Source: Macquaria australasica (taxonomy: Eukaryota; Chordata; Actinopteri; Centrarchiformes; Percichthyidae). Taken from it: a DNA stretch of 64,000 nt. Within the stretch, counting starts at the first letter, position 1. Each line of letters opens with the position of its first letter. Position numbers and translations under genes: made by a program. The notes beneath the pieces are model-generated. The model worked only from the letters and a program-made list of their open reading frames with translations. It ran no database searches and was not told the DNA's origin. This document shows, piece by piece, positions 41,244 to 54,200 of the stretch. The DNA is taken from positions 314,501 to 378,500 of the forward strand of contig SEMN01000121.1 in the NCBI GenBank assembly GCA_005408345.1. The letters are read 5' to 3'.

Positions 41244-44200
41244 TTAAAGCTTCTCTGCTCTCCATGGCGACCCGCAGAGAGGCTCATGCTCTTGTACAGT
41301 TCCTGGCCTTGCCATGGTGGCTGCCAGTGGCAACTTGAGCCCGCTCTGTGTCTTATCTGACATCATTTTCGGTGACGACGTGACGCTCGGCCCTTGCATT
41401 TTCTTTCCCTGCGTCCGAGGCAGCAGTGTTTGTAGTCTTTGGGCTAGCTGCCGTGCCAGCCATATGGACAGCATTTTAGACATGAGTCCGGGCCAGCAGT
41501 GCCACCTGAATTTACCAGTTTTTGTCTGTCTTCTCATCCCTCCCAGCTCCTGTATTAAACCCCTGAAATCCTGCGGTAAGCAGTACCGAGGGACACCTCT
41601 GAAGGCCTTTGGGATGTCCCTGCTGTGGCAAAGGCCCTGGAAGTAGACAAAGGCCACTCCTTGACCTTTGCAACCCTGCAACGCTGCCTCTAGGCAGGCC
41701 AGAGCAGCCGTAAACACTGGCGCTATCACTGCAGAGGGCTCCTTCTGGGCGTACCAGCCTTTATTATCACATAATTGAACACAATCTTTTTTACCTGCAG
41801 CTTTCTTTTTTTTGCACTTTCCCAGGCTTCTTCCATTTAGTTTCAAATCCTCTTCCACCTCTACTCTTATTTTCTCATGTCTCACCTCCGCTTCACTGCG
41901 ATCTTCCTTTTTTCTCTCATTCTTATCCACGTATGCCCTCTCCTCCCTCCACTTCTCATATGTCTTCTTGGCTTCAGGACTCCAAATAATCAGCACTTTT
42001 CCTTGTGCCTTACGCACAGATTCCCACTGCCCGTACAGCCAGGGAAGTGGACCCAGATCTGCCACTCCAGTCCCGGTCCCGGCCTGCGTTTGAGAGCTTT
42101 GGCCCCACAAAGCCATGTGTACTGTGGCACTTAGCTCCCCCTGCAAGATTGAGGCTAATGCACATGCAGCAGAGACATGGGCTGACTGCTCTGATGAGCA
42201 CACCAGCAACACTGGCTTCTGGATACAGAGCCAACCTAGAGATATGGGAAAAGACGGAAGAACAAAAGAGATCATTTATTATTTGTGGGCTGAATTTAAA
42301 TTGTTCCTTTAAGATTGTAAATTTAACACAGTTGCCATACTAGTTACTAGTTAGTTGCAGTTACTAACCTGCAGCTCCACTCTTGGTGAGACGGTGGATG
42401 AAAATTCCTAGTAATGCAACAACAACCACAAATATCAAACCTGCCACACCGTATACTCCACATCTGTTGTGCGTGTCTGTAGAAACACAGAAAAGGTAGC
42501 GTGTGAATTTACTTTGCGGAAGTTGTGTCTGCATACATGCATTCATGCATGAACCGAGTTGTTGGTGTTGGTACACTTGGGCTTGTGGGCTTGTGTGTGT
42601 GTCTTGAGTACACTCACAGTCCGGGCACAGAATTCTTCTACCATGAAGTGCAGGATCTGACTGCCACACCTGCAGATATGAAAGAGTTGAGAGAAGAGAG
42701 AAAAGGTAACAGACCAGGTCCAGAAACACCTTTCTCAGTCTTGCACAAAGTTATGGTATGCACTTTACCTGCACACACGGCTTCTCAGAAACAAATTGAA
42801 GAGGCACATTTATCCTCGACTCGGTAGTATTCCCATCCTGTAAAATTGTTATGAAGAGTCACATATTTGCTCACATTAACATCAAGAATACAATTTATGT
42901 CTCTCTCTCTTTAGCTCTTTCTTTTTCACAAACACATATGTATGCTTACCATTGTTACTGAGTGGACCTGCCCCATGGGTGTACATCCCCTCTCATTAAG
43001 GACACAGAGTTGAGCGGAGAACTTTGCTGCAACAGAAGAGGTGAGATACAAAAACACGCTCTGCCTGCCCGGTCCGATATACACCTCCCACACTGACATA
43101 TCTGTGAAGGACAAGGAGAGAGGGAGTCAAGAGAGGGATACAGACAGATACAGTGAGACTTATCACAGCTATAAGCAAAACAAACTCCCCCCCCCCGTTT
43201 GACTCACCAGCCTGGAAGGGGCAAGAGAAATTATGGCTGCCTTGTAGAGAAAACTGCAAAAATGAAACACAAATATGTGAATCTGTGACTAAAAACAGGT
43301 AGGCAACTGGACATATTTCAATGAAAGCACATTTGGCTAATTCTCACCTGCACACACATATCAGGGTGTTTGTCCACTGCAGATGTGCTATATATCTGTT
43401 GAGGAAACACACTGGGTGTTTAAAAAGTGTTTAATGAGGAATCTATCACCAATACCACCAGCAGTCCTGCCAAACTTACCAGGTCTGGTCCACCTTCCTG
43501 CTCCTCCAGTGTGGAGTTGAGTACAGGTATGCAGAGGTGTTCGTGTTGCCTCCAGCAGAGGGAAGCAGAGATCTCCAGGTCACTGGCAGGACACTCTGAG
43601 GTCCACGTGATACTTGACTCATACAGTGTGACTTCAGAGGAGAGCCAAACATCTCTGAAATCTGCAGAGGCAACAACAACAGCAGGGATGCAGCTGTGGT
43701 AAACAGACCACATTTTAAATTTACCAATATAAATAATAGTATACTCTATCATAGTTAACAGCATCAAAATGATACACAAAAGTACGTCAACGTGCTGTTA
43801 AAATGGTAAGTTCGCCCAATTTACAAACGTAAAACCATAAGTTTTTGATCAGATTAAACAAACAAGATATGAAGATATAGTGTTAATTAGTGAGCTTTAG
43901 AGATGCTGGTAGGCGTCTTTTGTTACCTTTGGACAGCCATGCTAGCTGTTTTCCCCTGTTTCCAGTCTTTGTGCCAAGGTAACTTATCTGATTGCAATAT
44001 GTAGCCTTATATTTACCGTACAGATATGAGATTGGTATCGAGCTTCTTATCAAAAAATGTCCTCCATTTCTTTGGTAGTAGTTCCAGTGAAAGAAGGAAA
44101 TTGTTCCACTGAAAACTGTACAAAATAAGGCCCGTGGATTGTCTTAAATACATTGTTTTTGAAAAGACAAGTTATTATCAAGTTTTTTCAAAAGTCCTTT

Positions 44201-47156
44201 TTCAGTGCTGTAAGCACCACAAAGTTCTTACAACCTTGACACACATTAAACCAAAACTACCTGCATGGCTAGATACCACTAGGTAATTAAGTCTTTTTGT
44301 CATTTCAGTGAACTGATCTTTTAAAAACGTATCAATTTTAAAACTCTAAACAAAACCTCACAAAACAGGAGGGAGTCTATGTCTATAATCAATTCCAATT
44401 TTACCTCCTCTAACACCTTTGCTTGGCTGTGCTCTCCTCTGTCTTTTTGAAAATGTAGCAACAGGAAAAGAGAGTACGGTTTGTATACTAGTTTACAGTA
44501 CACAACCTATAAGATTGTGCACTTTTACAAAAGTTTCTGATTTACAGGAAGCCCTGTGATCAGCAGTGTAGCTTTGAAGCATTAGAACATGCTACGTGAA
44601 AGATTTTTAGGCTCATTTTTTCCCCCAAAGCTGGAAAAATGGCTAAATGGGTCACATTTAAAATGCTCTATATTCAAGGCTTAGGCTTAGGTTACTGCGA
44701 TAATGGCTACTTTTCCTGTATTTCCTGTAATGCCTCGTATGTGGAACGCCCTTGTTCACAACATTGGAAGATAAATTCATCAGGCCCGTCTGCAGGAATG
44801 GGATAACATCCCACACTGCAGAATCCTCCATTAGATTAGCCACATTTTTAAATACCTCTAAATTGGTGTGATTGTGTGTTGTGTTAGAAATGGACACAGA
44901 AATGACATATACAGTAAACTGCAAACTGTAACAAGATCTTAAACATAGTCTCTTGTTCTTGATTTCTGTTTTCTGGTCTGAATGAATGCAAGACACCTAC
45001 TCAACAGATGAAGGGGAACACCCATGTTTTGTATTTCTGAATCATGAGACAGAGTATCTCAGTTGTCAATTAAAATAACAAAAAGTCCCTACAAAATGTT
45101 TTTATTTTCAATCTGACTCTGACATTAATCATCCGTCACACTCACCTGTGAGTCTTTCATTTCGAAATGGGCACTTTTTATGTCGCCGGGCATCAGTGTA
45201 GGTGTAATATACCTGTCAAGGCAGACACAACATGCAGGCATGAAAAACAGACTGATTCAACAAAATAATTATTATATTATATTTCCTGCATCCAAAAAGT
45301 ATTTGGGGCAGAAAGTACCTGCACGCACAAACAGGGCAGCAGGTAAGGGATGTTAAGAAGACCTGATTGAGACCGAGATGGATCAATCTGAAAAGAACAC
45401 ACAATTACATTACAGAAAAAAACAATCTTGCTTTCTTTCTTCACTGTGTATAAAACAAAAGTGCATATATGCAGATAAATGTGCCACTGACACTTACAGT
45501 AATTCGTGTGGAACGTGCCCCGCTGATGCAGTCCACTGAAGTTTTTTGGTAACACCATCTGGTGTGGACTTTGTCTCCAGGCTCCACAGTCACAGTGATC
45601 GATTTAGTGGACTGATTCACAGACAAATCAAAGTCTGGTATGGGATCTAAGTCACACACAAAGAAAATATATAGCTACAGGCTATGTTCATCACCGCTTG
45701 GCAGGTCAAAACATGACTGAGTGCTTTCATGAGTATGAAAATTAAGTGAATCATATGCTACAGCCTTCAGTGTCACCTGATCTGAACCTAAATGGGCACA
45801 TATGGATGACTTTGGACGTATATTTTTTCAATATTTTTTGAAGCAATTCTGTTTGATCCCCCATGCAGAGAACATTGGAGCTGTTCCGGAGGCTCATGGT
45901 GGCCCAACACCTTCCTAAGACACTTTATGTTGTTTTTTTCCCCCCAATTAATTTGTCAGATGAAGATATAATCAGGGAGAATGTAAAAAAAAAAAAGTAA
46001 AGGAAGATCAAGTGTAGCAGAAAGATGAAACCAAAACATCAGGCCTGATGCCAGAAATCGTAAATACACTACTTGGTACTGTGTATCCGACACTGCAGCT
46101 CGTTGATGTTGTGTTGAAGGACACAGAAACAACATCATCTGCTTCAGCCTCGATACAAACATGCACCAGCTCCCACTGAAAAAAAAAAATCATCATCAGA
46201 ATTATCTTCGTAAAACCATCTTCTGCGTGTTAGAGCCTAAAGCAGGAAAATTCATCTTACCACTGCAAAACTTGTATTGCTATGTAGTTTTCCACCCCCG
46301 TCACACCTGACTCTGGTGTCACCTTGTTTTCCTTTATTGTCACACTAAGAAAGAGAGAATAGAGAAAGATAGATGACACCATTGCACTCCACTTTCTTTA
46401 ACTACGATGAACTGTAAGGTCATAATGACATTTTGAATATATAGAGGGCTTGGGGCAGGTGCAAAGAGAAGAAGTCTAACCTTTTTCTTGTTTGTCCTTT
46501 TTTTCATGATAGGCCTAATTGTCTCTCTATTTGGGGAGAGAATTTCAATCACAGGGCACTTACTGAAGTCTGGAAGAAACAGATGCGACATACGTTTCAG
46601 CATTTTGTCAGACGTGCGACAATGACAGCTTTAGACAGGATGAAATGTTATGATGAACAAAATGGACTTTGCAGCTATGGTTCGACTCCTTACCATCAGC
46701 CTTCATCCAAACATGGACAGTGACACATTCAGAGTAACCCCCCCCAGACTCCTGGGACAGGGCTGAGGTCAATTTCACAGGGCAGTGTCCCTCAACATAA
46801 TCTGTCCAGACAGAGAGGAGGATTAGCACAGTAGTCACTGAAATGATGTCTTCAATGTGATGAGAAAGCCCATATTAATTAGAAAACGTACCACTTTGAT
46901 TTCCCATCTAAAGTAAGGAAAAAACAAAGACAACATAAGTTTAGGAAATGGCAAGCATTCACAAAACAGCATGGATTTGCCCATTTATCACAATATTTTG
47001 GTAGCCTATCAAAATAATGAATACTACCCTACTGTATGGTCCAAATCTGTAGCAACACTGTCTTAAACTCACCTGACATGTTGTGGTACATTCCAGCAGC
47101 AGCGGAGACACCACGACGGCAATAAATGCCACCGCGGTGACAATACACCTCAGCAT
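41244..47156 (-). CDS. il17re: IL17RE, interleukin-17 receptor E
   Basis: Type I receptor that, with IL17RA, binds IL-17C in mammals and signals through a SEFIR domain. Seventeen coding exons: 47073-47156, 46892-46907 (16 bases), 46694-46801, 46481-46569, 46261-46344, about 46073-46175, 45498-45646, 45319-45387, 45146-45212, 43480-43652, 43348-43395, 43208-43253, 42950-43101, 42769-42837, 42618-42669, 42369-42476, 41244-42235, giving about 802 residues with continuous phase. The signal peptide is in MLRCIVTAVAFIAVVVSPLLL. The membrane segment is VAGLIFVVVVALLGIFI. The last exon encodes SEFIR (KPVLLVCSSEQSAHV, LGPLPWLYGQW, GKVLIIWSPEAKK, GLCHSRDIPKAFRGVPRY). LGPLPWL and the SRDIPxxxRxxPRY motif favour IL17RE. 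A lysine- and glutamate-rich insert of about 70 residues splits SEFIR. The donor after 46073 has a nearby alternative four bases on, in a different phase context. Confidence 0.92.
43840..44075 (-). repeat. Interspersed repeat in IL17RE intron (family shared with 53512)
   Basis: Read on the minus strand this contains AACAGGGGAAAACAGCTAGC, then ACCTACCAGCATCTCTAAAGCTC and AATTAACACTATATC. The same order of words, altered, appears on the plus strand at 53620-53700. It lies in the 1.5-kb intron between IL17RE exons at 43652 and 45146. Confidence 0.65.
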
Positions 47157-47628
47157 CTAAACCACACTGAAATTAGGAGATGTTGGCGTTATTAAAAGTC
47201 AGGATTTTGTGCCCTCGCCAAGCCATGGTTATTTTGCGCCGGTGTCTGCTGGTAAGAGCCAAAGCGTGTGCAGTGTATCCTCCGTGTTAACCGAGACGAG
47301 ATCTGCATGAAATCTTGTGGGGTTATCAGCCAACCCAAAGCAGCCTACTTGGCGAATGGCTCAACCACGAGGGCGTTTGTCAAAAAGAAAAACCCTAAAC
47401 ATTTTGTATAGGTAATCGTGGCGACCTCAGCTCCGCCTCTTGTCACGGTCAGACAACCCGCAGGAGGAAACGACTCTGAATTCAAGCCCCATTTCTTTTT
47501 ACCTTCTTGAGGACACTCAAGTGTTGACGCCCATCCTATCAGAAAATACTACTCCCACAGAAACGTGCAGTGCTCGTAAGCCATAGCCTACTCAAAAATA
47601 CCAGGAAGTGATGGTGAAGATGCTAAAG

Positions 47629-47633
<5 letters not shown>

Positions 47634-47669
<36 letters not shown>
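47634..47669. repeat. (CT)n microsatellite
   Basis: A CT run of about 18 units sits just outside the left end of the Tc1-like element. A CA run at about 47880-47900 lies within the element. Confidence 0.95.
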
Positions 47670-47673
<4 letters not shown>

Positions 47674-47691
47674 AATAAATAATAAAATACA

Positions 47692-48695
47692 AATACATGT
47701 TTGCATAAGTATTCACCCTCTTTAATAGTACACACCTAAAGCATCTTTAGGCATCTTTTGAATGCAGGACTTCTACTATTATTATTTTACTTGAGTAAAG
47801 ATCTGAATTCTTCTTCTGCCGTCTGTCTATAAAGACAAAGGAACACTCCAAGCAACACTGAGAAAAGGTGATTTTAAAACACACACACACACACACACAC
47901 AAAGTCAGTGAACATCCCTTGGAGTCTGGTTAAGTCAATATATGCAAATAAATGTGACACTTACAGTAATTCGTGGGGAAAGTGCCCCGCCGACTGATTC
48001 ACAGAAGCAATTCTGTTTCATCCCTCCAGCAGAGAACAGTGGAGCTGTTCTGGAGGCTCATGGTGGCCCAACACCTTCCTAAGCAGGACTTCCTAAGCAT
48101 CCCTTGGAGTCTGGATAAGTCAATCATTAAGAAATGGAAAGAGTATGACACAGCTGTAAATCTGCCGAGAGAGCAGAGTGAGACTACTGTGGGTGGCAGC
48201 CAAGAGGCCTACATTTTGACAACTGAATGAGTTACACGTTTCAGAGGCTGAGATTGGAGAGACTGCGCATATGACAACAATTGGGCTGGGGCTTCACCAG
48301 TCACAGCTTTAGTGGCAATGAGAACGAAACTCCTAAAAAAAAACACCCCCATGACATCTGGGCTACAGCTTGCCAGAAGGCACGTGGGAGACTCAGTCAG
48401 CTGGAAGAAGCTTATATGACCTGAACAGACTAAACTGTAGCTTTTTGGGCACCAGACTAAAGGCCATGCGTGGAGAAAAAAACAGACGCATCACATCATA
48501 AACATAGCATCCCCAGCGTGAAAAGCATGGTGGTGGCAGCATCGTGCCATGGGCATGCTTCTCCACAGCAGGACCAGGAGGCCTTGTGAGGATCGAGGGG
48601 GGAAATGAATGCAGCAAAATAAAGGGAAACCTGCCACTTGGGAGAAGATTCGTTGACTGACTTGGAGGAGGTGAATCCTTGTGCAAATGAGTATT
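47692..48695. mobile_element. Degenerate Tc1/mariner-like element
   Basis: The left end (AATACATGTTTGCATAAG...ATTCACC) matches the inverse of the right end (AATACTCATTTGCACAAG...ATTCACC). The interior carries recognisable but broken Tc1-type transposase sequence on the plus strand (AATCATTAAGAAATGGAAAGAG near 48122; CATGGTGGTGGCAGCATC near 48528). Frames are interrupted many times, so it is dead. It has gained an IL17RE-derived block at 47937-48083. Confidence 0.85.
47937..48083 (-). pseudogene. Rearranged IL17RE fragment inside the Tc1-like element
   Basis: Three pieces of IL17RE follow each other here in their original order with the spacers deleted: 45465-45524 (intron plus exon end with donor), 45610-45623 (same exon) and 45840-45919 (next intron). 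A 27-base direct repeat of element sequence brackets the block (47913-47939 and 48098-48124). See findings. Confidence 0.8.
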
Positions 48696-50351
48696 TTGTA
48701 ATCTATATTTATGATTACTTTAGATCACTTTGTATAGATCTGTTTTCACTTTGACATCAGCAGCAGTCTTATTCTGTTGATCAGTGTAAAAGTAGTAGTG
48801 AACCTAAATACACTTTTGAGGTTCTTTGTGTATTTTAAGTTTGTCCAACTTTATACTCCACTACATATGAGGAACCTCTATCTCCTTTGTCTGAAAGACT
48901 TTAGTTACTAGAAGATAGATACATATAAATACAAGAGTACTTTATCAAATATTTATCACATATTTACATGATTGTCCTTTCAGCCAGGTGAGAAAAACAT
49001 AAAATATATGCATAAAATATTTGGTTTAGATTAACTAGCTGCTCAGGTATTATCTGGTTTTAAGGTTTATTTCATCCATTAAATAAAAACGTATTATAAC
49101 CACACTAAACACATACAGATAGCCCATATATTGGTGTGTATGTACAGAGATATGGTATAGTAAACGTGGTAGTTAAAGTTAGAACAGAAAGCTGAAACAC
49201 AGCCTGGGTAGGAAAAGCAGGTTTCCACATCACAATAAGGTTACCTTCTGTGCTGATGCTTATCAGTTGTTTCCACTCACATTCTGAGCACTGCTCAGGG
49301 TCGGAAATAAGGCGTCTTTACGCAGAGGGGTGTTGTTTTGGTTGCAAGTATGAAGACCTAGATGTTGTGGTGAGTGGGCATTCCAGTCGGGTGGGGGATC
49401 TTTTATCGTGCGCGGAAAAAATGATCATAAAATCTGGTTTGGCAGAGGAAACTCACATTGGTTGTGAAGAGATATTTGTCATCACAGGCAAATGAGCTCA
49501 TATAGCAACTGAAACAAATGTAAACAGTGAACTTTTGGGAAATGTAATTAAAAATGGCAGCAAAATGTCAAAAAGCCGTAAGGTATTAAACTTAAAAATG
49601 CAGCGATGTGGTTGGTGTAATTTTGATATCCTGTATCTTTTAAGGCCCTTGGCCCTGTTTAAGTACATTTTTTTTGTATATTTGGATATTACATTATCTG
49701 GGATTATATAATTCTCGGACAACCAAACCACTGCTTTAACATCTGGGCATTTAAAACGTTCATACAGTGCATAAGGTTTATCTGGCACCCTCTGCAAAAA
49801 CAACACTTTTAATGAGACATGATACCCATGTGTTTTTGTAACGGTTAACCAACCGGTAGAACCCATCTACAGTAAGTCTGCTTTATATACACTATAAATT
49901 CCCGCTGAAGGCAAGAAACCTGCAGAAACAGCGTGAAACCCTGATTGTACCTCTACATTAAGGTGTCAGAAGTTGCGACACATAGTGTTTACCCTCATTA
50001 AAGGAGGAAGTTAACTTCAGTGCAAATATGGACTCCAAAGAACAGACAATCCTTCCAAAGAAACTTGAACATGAGAATCTTGCACCTGAAGTGTTGTCAG
50101 TCTGTGAGAATCACTATCAGAAATTACAGCGTAATAAGTGTTGAGAAACACTTGTCAGTTATGATTTCCTTGGAAAGATGTAATGGGCGGGTAAGAGTTA
50201 TCTGCTGAACATGCAGGGATATTCCACACAACGGTCTCCCGCAATCATGAAGGAAACCAGGAAGAACACTGAACAAACAGAGTTGACTCTCAGATCTAAA
50301 CACACAGTGACCACAACATGACCCACAAAGTTTAAAAAACTCAATTCTTTT
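48696..50351. other. IL17RE-BRPF1 intergenic interval
   Basis: 48760-48960 contains diverged words of the AGTGGAGTA/ACTTGAGTA repeat family. 49250-49495 (plus, 81 codons), 49498-49866 (minus, 122 codons) and 50020-50208 (plus, 62 codons) are open frames that I cannot assign. The minus one has an acceptor-like TTTTTGCAG near 49795, and a TATA-like TATATAAAG lies near 49885. No confirmed gene. Confidence 0.35.
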
Positions 50352-51292
50352 TTTATTAAACTTCTATCTTTATGCAATCTGTATATATAAAAGTTCTAAA
50401 GCCACCAGCCTGAGACTAAGACAGACAGTGAGGCGATCATGTGTTTCAGTTTAGTCCTCATTATTCATTGACCAGCAGCCTGTGTGACACATGACTTGTG
50501 TTAACAAAACCGTAAAAACAGGAGACATGATGAACACCGAGTGACAGACGAAAAAGGACCACGCAATGATCTTGTCTTGTGTAGCCGGAGTGATTAGAAG
50601 TAGTCCATGATAAAAACGAGCTTGTGGACCTTGTTAAGAAGGAGTAAGCTAAATAAATAACATTAACATTGGTTTGCCCACAGTTCAGGCTGCAACAGTC
50701 TCTCTTTGTGCTCCACTGACAAACGACTGGACACTAGCACCAGGCCTGTTCCTGTTTTTTTGTTTGTTTGTTTTTTGGAGAGGTGGGCAATAGATGTGAA
50801 GATGTGCTGGGACATACCCACAGGGTGTGCATTTAAGGTACACACTACATGCATTTCCCTGTTCCAAGTGTAAAATTACCTGTGTGAATGCATGTGTGAG
50901 ATTGACAGGGAGAGGCAGAGCTGTGTATGCATCATAGTGTAATACTATGTTCATATTTGAGTCTGTAAACCATCATCTCATTTGTTGTTAAACATATCGA
51001 CCACATATTTTGATTGGTGATTCTGAACATAGCATATTTTTTCCATCATTATTATTAATACCATTTTTTTCAATTCTCTTAAATACAATATTTTACATGT
51101 CAGATTAAATACGGCTTAGTGTGCAATGAGTGATGATGAGTCTTGGGGCCAATGTAGTGGATGTTTTATCCCACTCTGTGCTACTGGCACTGTTTCTTGT
51201 GTTCTGTGATGGAGAGCTGGGCTCTCAATAGAGGAACGTATACTCCCCGACACCTGCGAGGACCAACACATAAGGTGTGTGCACGTGTGTGT
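50352..51292 (-). terminator. BRPF1 3' UTR and polyadenylation signal
   Basis: The first good minus-strand AATAAA after the BRPF1 stop is at 50352-50357 (plus TTTATT). It implies a 3' UTR of about 940 bases. No exon-like sequence is seen in between. Confidence 0.5.
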
Positions 51293-54200
51293 TCAGTCAC
51301 TGTCACTGGTCTCGCTGCTGGGGTCTCCCTGCACCTTGCTGCGGTGCTGCATGGCACGGTGGTACGCCACCTGCACTGACTTGCGGATGTTGGATTTCCT
51401 GCCCTCCAGCATCTTCTCCTTGTCCAGCTCCTGGTCCACACCGAGCGGCACCAGCTTAGAGCGCGGCAGCCACTGCCTGGATACACACAAACATATACAT
51501 ACATGTGTTAAATTATTTCCAATCTACAGTAAAACATGCATCTAAAGCAAAAACAAATGCACAGTGAGACTGTCCCAGCATACATGCATCAGTCCGTAAC
51601 TCCAGACAGCTAATAGCTTGTTAAAGTTAGAATTCCTCTGTAGGCATAACAGGCCGAGTCATTTCATTGAGTTTAGGCACTTAAGAGGTTAGAAGTTCAA
51701 CTTCTGAGGGGATCATCAAGGTGATTAAGAATGACACCAGCTGTTGTCATCATGTTTCTCAGATTTTTGTTCTCAGAAGCAAACATTAAACAGACGTGAC
51801 AGCGCAGCACACAATGACCTAAAATACGACATGTTTTTTCCCTCCTCTTCTATTCTCAAAAACCACGTTTGCCCTATTTCTGCTAAATGTTCTGTTTGTC
51901 TTGCACCTCAGTACAAGAAATGCAGTTTCCTTTGAACTACTGCCACAGAGTTACTTGTGTGCACACATCCAGTAACATCAGAAGCCTATTTTACTTGTGT
52001 TTTACTGTAAGATAAGATGACCCAGAGCACTGACCAAGTTCTCTTGTTGTCAAAGAAGAGGACCAGGAACAGGTGCTCCCTGGCCTCCTGTGTCATTTGC
52101 TCCCCTAGTTTCAGCACATCCAAAGGGGGGACAGGGATTGGGACACCCCGGTGGAACACCCCCTCCCTGGGCATCTTCGGGTCAATTATCTGCAGGCAAA
52201 CAGTGGCAATAGGAAGGTTAGACATACAGTCATTAACCTGCAGATTGTCCTAAAGTCAACAGTTTTCTTGACTTTGGTCTCTATGCTATTTGCAAAGTCC
52301 ACTTGTGTCTCACCAGAGCAGGATATGAAGGATAGCCTCTGCACTTGGCCCACACCAGGTCCAGAGCTTCCAGGGAAGAATAGTCATCAGAGGTCATCCA
52401 GCAACCTGACCTGGCCCGGCCACGCACCACTGACGGTAAGGAACATGGGAACAGGAAGACAGTCATCATTGTGCAACTTCCATTCCTACTAAACAATGGT
52501 AATGTACACAATCACCCTGTTCTACATGGTATTGCAAGATGCGTCCCCTTTCACTGTAATGTGTGAGAACAACATTGTTACGTAGCTTCTGTTATGTTGC
52601 ACAACAACTACAGCAGCTGCCTTGCCAATGTCTAGTGTTGGAAATGTCATGTTTTCTGCGCACCTATGCTGCTAGTGAGTTATTCTCAGCTTTTTAATTA
52701 GAGTCTTTCAACATCTTGCAACATCAATCACAAACATTGTGGTGTCATGAAATGTAAGAGGCACTGCATGTTTCAAGTTGCAGAGCAACCTGTACGAAAT
52801 ATCAGTTATTTTGATCATTTTGATTAGTGCATAACTCCGAACCAGTGTCAACATCCTTAGTAATCTTCCTGTTGGTACTCAGGGCACTGAGTCAAATAAG
52901 ATCAACTAAATGATCATGGTTAGTTACAGACCAAAAGATACTGCAACTTGCACGTACTGAATAATCAACCACATTCTAATCATTCGGAGAAGACACACAG
53001 TGTCGACATAAATAGAAACTAATTGTGTATGCACTGACACATTGATGTGTGTGTGTGTGTGTGTATGTGTGGGGTTCGAGTGTGAAAACGTGCTTACAAT
53101 GTGAAACGCTCCGTGATCCTCCGACTGAGTAGGAATCATTCTCAGTGCCCGACGTCTCCTCACTGCTGTCCTCCTGGAAGGCAGAGCGAGAGAACGACGC
53201 CTTCCCTCTGCCCTGCTTAGAGGGGGTCGTACTGAGAGAGAAGCGAAACGGGGCTATAAAGTGTTTACAGTCTTAAAAAGGTCAAAGATGTTATCAGCGA
53301 TTGATGTTAACACCATCAACACCACCAATATAGCTAACCACGCTTTATTGGTTGCTAAGCTAACTGTAGTGGTAAACAAGAGGTTGCTGGTGATCTTAAT
53401 TTATTGTAGTTTTATACTTGTATCTGTTTAGTGCTACTAAAAACAATTATCTCATGTTTATTAATTACTGCATAAAAGCTATAATACCCTTGAGATGACT
53501 ACCTGGTTGGAACTTAATTTTTGACATTTGGGGAAATACGCTAATTTGCATTCTTGGCGAGAGCTGAGATGAGAGGATCAGCACCACTCTCACAACTGTG
53601 CATTAACTATTGAACTGTCTTCGCTTAGCATAAAACAGCTGGCCTGGATCACTTCAATCTACCTATCAGCACCTCGGAAGCTCAGTAATTCACACACTGC
53701 ATCTTGGTTTCTTAATTTGTACATAAACTAAATGCAAAAACAACAAGCTGCAGTTGTACAGGGGGTTACATGCTGGAACTGTTTCCTGGTGACCAGCGGC
53801 CGGATGCAGTGACTTCCTGGAGTCTCCACTGGCTGCCTGGCAACCTGACAAGTGATGACAATACTCCAGAAAGTCACTGGAAAGCAAATAAGTATATGTC
53901 GAACTCTTCCTTTACAGCTGCATTCATTTATTTTTTGGCTACTTGGAGGCAGAAGAACTCCACAACCAGGTTACAGAGGCGCTGCCCCAACATAATATCG
54001 CCTTGTGAAGTTGGTATGGCTAATTGTGAAGTTTGTCTGTTTGTAAAACCAAAACAATGACCTAAAGGAGGCTAAAAACTTAAGTAGAACTACAGGTATG
54101 GGGATAAGTCTCTGTGGGTTTGTCATTGAAAGTGACCCCTTTCACTTTTCCTGCAGTCATTTGATTCATTGGTAATAGAGAAACAGCGGGTTAGAGAAGG

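Noticed and set aside
47692..48695. Active Tc1 transposase gene
   Set aside because: The transposase frame is broken repeatedly and interrupted by the IL17RE-derived block.
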